Shown: one piece after another, positions 17,325 to 20,431 of the stretch | Position numbering within the stretch: the first letter of the stretch is position 1 | How the letters are laid out: each line of letters starts with the position of its first letter | NCBI GenBank assembly: GCA_002179805.1 | Contig: NAVB01000538.1 | Location: 1-20,431 of the forward strand | Length of the DNA: 20,431 bases | Source: Acanthamoeba lenticulata | Taxonomy: Eukaryota > Discosea > Longamoebia > Acanthamoebidae | Reading direction: 5' to 3' | The notes under the pieces: model-generated | The model's database searches: none | What the model saw: only the letters and a program-made list of their open reading frames with translations | Told to the model about the DNA's origin: nothing | Translations under genes and position numbers: made by a program

Positions 17325-19544
17325 ATGAAAAGCCTAATGAGCAAAGCAGCGTCACCATTTCTTATCGCCACCAAGGACGACCCTACCTCGTCTGAAATTG
17401 ATGAGCGCGACATCAAGAGGGTGAAGCAGCTGGGCGAGGGCTGCTTTGGTGTGGTGTGGAAGGGCGAGTGCTACTCGCTTCCCGTCGCCATTAAGTACCC
17501 CCATGTGCAGCAGCTGAGCAAGGAGGAGCTTGAGGATTTCAGGAAGGAGGTTCACATCATGGCGTAAGTCTCCTTCCTCGTTCCTCTTCCCATCCAAAGA
17601 CGATCGGATTTTGCGTCGCTTGGAACAAGTGGCCATAATGATTTGGCTCACGATTGCTGGCGTGTTTTGCAACAGGACCAACCCCCATCCTCACATCGTT
17701 CAGTTCATGGGCGCTTGCACCATCCCGGGCAAGTTCGCCATCGTCATGGAGCTGCTCGACGGCAACCTCGAAGAGCTTCTGCTCGGTGAGGACCGCGAGG
17801 GCGCCAAGATGCGCCTCTTCCAGCGCCTCATGATGGCCAAGGAGGCCGCGCTCGGCATGAACCGTCTTCACAAGACCGAGCCCGCCATCATCCACCGCGA
17901 TTTCAAGCTCGAGAACCTCATGGTACCAATCCCTTTCCGTTTTCATCTTTTCGAGTGATAATACTTTTGAAATAACCAATGGCGTAAATAGCTCAGCCTA
18001 ATTAAAAAATTCATTTTTTTTAAATGTAAAATGCAGTACAAGCGAACGGACCAGACCTACATCACGAAGGTGGCCGACTTCGGTCTCGCGGCGATCAAGC
18101 CTAAGGCCAAGAAGACCATCCGCGCTGACCCGCGCGGCACACCGCTCACCCGTGCTCCTGAGGTACTCTACCACTTCACCACCATCTTGGTCATCATCGT
18201 CCTTATTCTCATCATCATCATCGTCTTCATGTTTGGTTGGGGAGTGCAGATCATGCTGGGAAAGCCGTTCAACCAAAAGGCCGACGTGTACTCGTTCGGA
18301 ATGACCCTGTGGGAGATCGTCACCTGCAAGGAGCTCTTCCCGCACCACAGGCACGCCTGCATTCTTGACATTCATTCCATTGAACTGCTCAACTGACCCG
18401 TTATGCTCAACTATTCACAAAATGCGAACAACAGCGATTATGATGAATTCATGGACGCCATCTGCGTCAAGGGCGAGCGGCCGCCGATCCCGCCCAGCTG
18501 CCTGCCGTCCCTGCGCGCGCTGCTCGAGTCCCTGTGGGACGCCGACCCAGACCGCCGCCCCAACTTTGACGAAGTCAACGCGCGGATGGACGAGATCCTG
18601 GTCGAGGCGGCCATCAGCGACCCGATGGGCCGTGACTTCTGGAAGAAGTATTTCCTCCGCCAGCACTCGGTCAAGTGGGAGGAGTTTGTCGAGCGCTTCT
18701 ACGCCTTCCTCGACCTCGACCTGCCGGAGGACATCGGCGGCTCCACTCATGACGTCAACGTCCTCAACCTCCGCTGCCTCAAGGCCCTCGTTGGTACCAC
18801 ATCCGCCTTCATCCTCCTCTTCTTCTTGTTGTTGTTGATGATGATGATGATGATGCTGATGACGATGACGATGATACAGCGGTGAAGAAGAAGGAGACGG
18901 ACAGGGGCGCGGGCGTGGTCGACATCCAGCACTTTGGCGACGTGGTGGCCTGGTTCGGCGGCATGTCGGTGGTCAACCACGTGACCATGCTCGACCGCAT
19001 GCGGAACCTCCTCAAGCACGAGTCCGTCCTCCTCTATCTCCATCTTCTTCATCTTCTTCGTCATCTTCATCAAACTTACGCACGACACGCGCACGTGCGA
19101 CAGGTGGTTCCACGGCGACATTTCGTCGTCGGAGGCGGCGCGGCGGCTGCAGAAGGGGCCCGGCGCGTTCCTGGTGCGGTTCTCGCAGAGCACGGCCGAC
19201 TACGCGGGCGCGTTCGCGGTGACGCGCATCAACGAGAAGGGCGCCACGGTCAACATCCGCATCAACCAGGACCGCCAGGGCAACTTCTCGGTCAACCGCG
19301 ACTCGGCCTATCAGGATCTCGAGTCCCTCATCGACGACCTCAAGTCCACCCTCTTCCTCAAGCACCCGTGCCCGGTAAGCTCTCGCCTTGCATTGACCGT
19401 TATGATGATGGTGAAGAAGAAGACTCATCTTTCTCTTCTCGTCTACGACAGGGCTCGCGGTTCCAGCGGATCTTTGAGGGCGCTGAGGACGACGACTTCA
19501 CGGGATACGAGGTTGTCACCGAGGAGGAGTCCAGGCGGGGCTAA
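17325..19544 (+). CDS. SH2 domain-containing protein kinase, Dictyostelium SHK type
   Basis: Eight exons (17325-17563, 17676-17922, 18037-18162, 18250-18350, 18435-18793, 18880-19021, 19104-19374, 19452-19544) join in frame to 525 residues, about the length of Dictyostelium Shk1. Kinase domain about 30-300: glycine loop GEGCFGVVWKG (37-47), Lys57 in VAIK, HRDFKLEN with Asp155, DFG Asp176, APE 202-204, DVYSFGMTLWEI. All catalytic residues are present, so it should be active; SHK kinases are dual-specificity or Tyr-kinase-like. SH2 domain from about 406: WFHGDIS and FLVRFS with the phosphotyrosine-binding Arg430. A middle segment (about 310-400) links them. Intron 4 uses a GC donor (18351): no GT fits before the in-frame stop and only GC-AG restores FPHHSDYDEF. 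Intron 3 is 87 nt and stop-free. Confidence 0.95.
18837..18876 (+). repeat. (GAT)n microsatellite before a splice acceptor
   Basis: Imperfect GAT/GAC repeats fill the end of kinase intron 5 right up to the CAG acceptor at 18877-18879. Confidence 0.8.
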
Positions 19545-20074
19545 ATCTGCGGCCAGTTGCAACCACGACTTAGCCACAACATCGCGCCACGACTACTCCT
19601 CTTGTACTCTTCATCTTTTTTCTTCTACACAAAACAAAAGAAAATGAAAATATTCAAAATATGCAACGACGATCACTGCCTGCTCTTGTTGTTGGACGTG
19701 GGCGACGTGGTCGACGTTGCGACCACAGACTGGTCGTGTAGGGGCCAAGAGGAAGAGGTGTTGGGCGGGAAGAGGTGGCGGGGAAGTGCGCGAAGAGGAC
19801 CGGGTGGGTTGCGCGCGGGGAGGCCCAGAGGGGCCAAACGGAGCGAAAATTCGCGCAGAACGTCATCAAAGCGACCTCGTGGCGGTGGGCTCAAGCGCTT
19901 GCTTCGGGACGCTTTTGGTTGAAACAGAACGGCCGTTGAACGTTCTCTCTTGTCACCTTAGTGCTTCTGCTCTAGTCAAGCTTTTTATTCTCGTTTGACC
20001 TCCGACGTTAGTCTACTGCCAACACCACTCCGAGTCGACTCGTTTTATTACTACAAGTACGCAAACAATCGAAG
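19545..20074. other. longest intergenic region, with a purine-rich block
   Basis: 530 bp with no gene I can support. After an AT-rich stretch (19610-19670) there is a strongly purine-biased block on the plus strand (about 19739-19850) with several runs of three or four G. The right end is the 5' flank of the next gene. A minus-strand open frame of 73 codons spans the purine block but shows no family resemblance. Confidence 0.45.
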
Positions 20075-20431
20075 ATGGGCGGAGCCATGTCGCATTCCCA
20101 CAAATACACAAGCGACCCGCGGTCGGATTCAAGCGAGAGCATACAAGAACGCATCGACAAGAACAAAAAGTACCCCCCTCCTGTATTATTTTTTCGCTTT
20201 TTTGTTTCGCTTTTTCGTTTTTCGTTCTTTTTCTGATTCCAGCCAACAACAAACAGGAAGATAGAGAAGCTGGAGCGCGAGAACGAGTTGCTCAGCCGGA
20301 AGCTGGTGAAGGAAAATGAAAAGAGTGCGGCGGAGGCGCCGTGGAACGGGCGCACCATTCGCCGGCTGAGCGACATGGACAAGCAGGACTCTATCCCGTC
20401 CTGCCTCACGCCACGCTCGGCAGCCCTGGAG
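20075..20431 (+). CDS. 5' part of a probably N-myristoylated coiled-coil protein (partial)
   Basis: Exon 1 (20075-20169) and exon 2 (20257 to the window edge) join in frame for 90 residues. The protein begins MGGAMSHSH, which fits the N-myristoylation pattern (Gly2, Ser6). The exon junction lies inside a Lys-rich helix (KNKKKIEKLERENELLSRKL) that looks like a short coiled coil with Leu heptads. RTIRRLSD contains an RRxS-type basophilic kinase site. The rest lies outside the window and I do not recognise the family. Confidence 0.65.

Noticed and set aside
19673..19894. Minus-strand open frame of 73 codons in the purine-rich spacer
   Set aside because: Starts with an ATG but has biased composition (Pro/Arg/Leu), no family resemblance and no supporting splice or poly(A) signals.
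1..20431. Mobile elements, CRISPR arrays, tRNA or rRNA genes, viral insertions
   Set aside because: No transposase or polymerase-type coding, no terminal repeats or regularly spaced repeats, and no cloverleaf-like segment with A and B boxes was found by eye.

Overview
The window reads as nuclear DNA of a free-living amoebozoan, most likely Acanthamoeba or a close relative. Exons are GC-rich with G/C third positions. Introns are short (about 50-150 nt) and numerous, and are either AT-rich or made of pyrimidine-rich trinucleotide repeats. Spacers are very short. One gene is a full-length Dictyostelium-type SHK kinase (kinase plus SH2). All gene models here were spliced by hand from reading frame, GT-AG (a few GC-AG) borders and family conservation; none is backed by transcript data.

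Layout, left to right: acyl-CoA-binding protein (ACBP/DBI, +, 128-608); TSPO/peripheral benzodiazepine receptor (+, 854-1577); a 67-residue endosulfine/ARPP-19-type PP2A inhibitor (+, 1856-2217); a convergent ankyrin-repeat gene (-, 2386-3755); divergent from it, a CLU/TIF31-like gene with a long charged low-complexity tail (+, 3922-7515); a RING-finger/AIG1-like GTPase fusion with C-terminal membrane segments (+, 7817-9881); an alpha/beta hydrolase with an apparent one-base frameshift and a CaaX box (+, 9978-11479); the 15-exon gene for the pre-mRNA 3'-end endonuclease CPSF73 (+, 11844-15243); convergent with it, a CH-domain/coiled-coil/PTB-or-PH-like cytoskeletal gene (-, 15354-16939); divergent from that, the SHK-type kinase (+, 17325-19544); and the 5' part of a probably N-myristoylated coiled-coil protein (+, 20075 to the window edge).

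Most genes are unrelated housekeeping or signalling genes packed tightly, sharing divergent promoters (3756-3921, 16940-17324) and convergent 3' ends (2218-2385, 15244-15353). The exception is the left edge. ACBP, whose mammalian form is the endogenous 'diazepam-binding inhibitor', lies head-to-tail with TSPO, the receptor that DBI and its peptides bind in mammals. This ligand/receptor neighbourhood is the most intriguing feature. Second is the RING-GTPase-membrane fusion, an architecture I do not recognise as a standard family.

Secondary points: three candidate GC-AG introns with nearly identical donors; two or three stop-free introns of length 3n whose retention would give longer proteins, one adding a transmembrane-like stretch inside the kinase; CPSF73 catalytic His94 encoded across a splice junction; and a perfect 10-bp inverted repeat in a divergent promoter.
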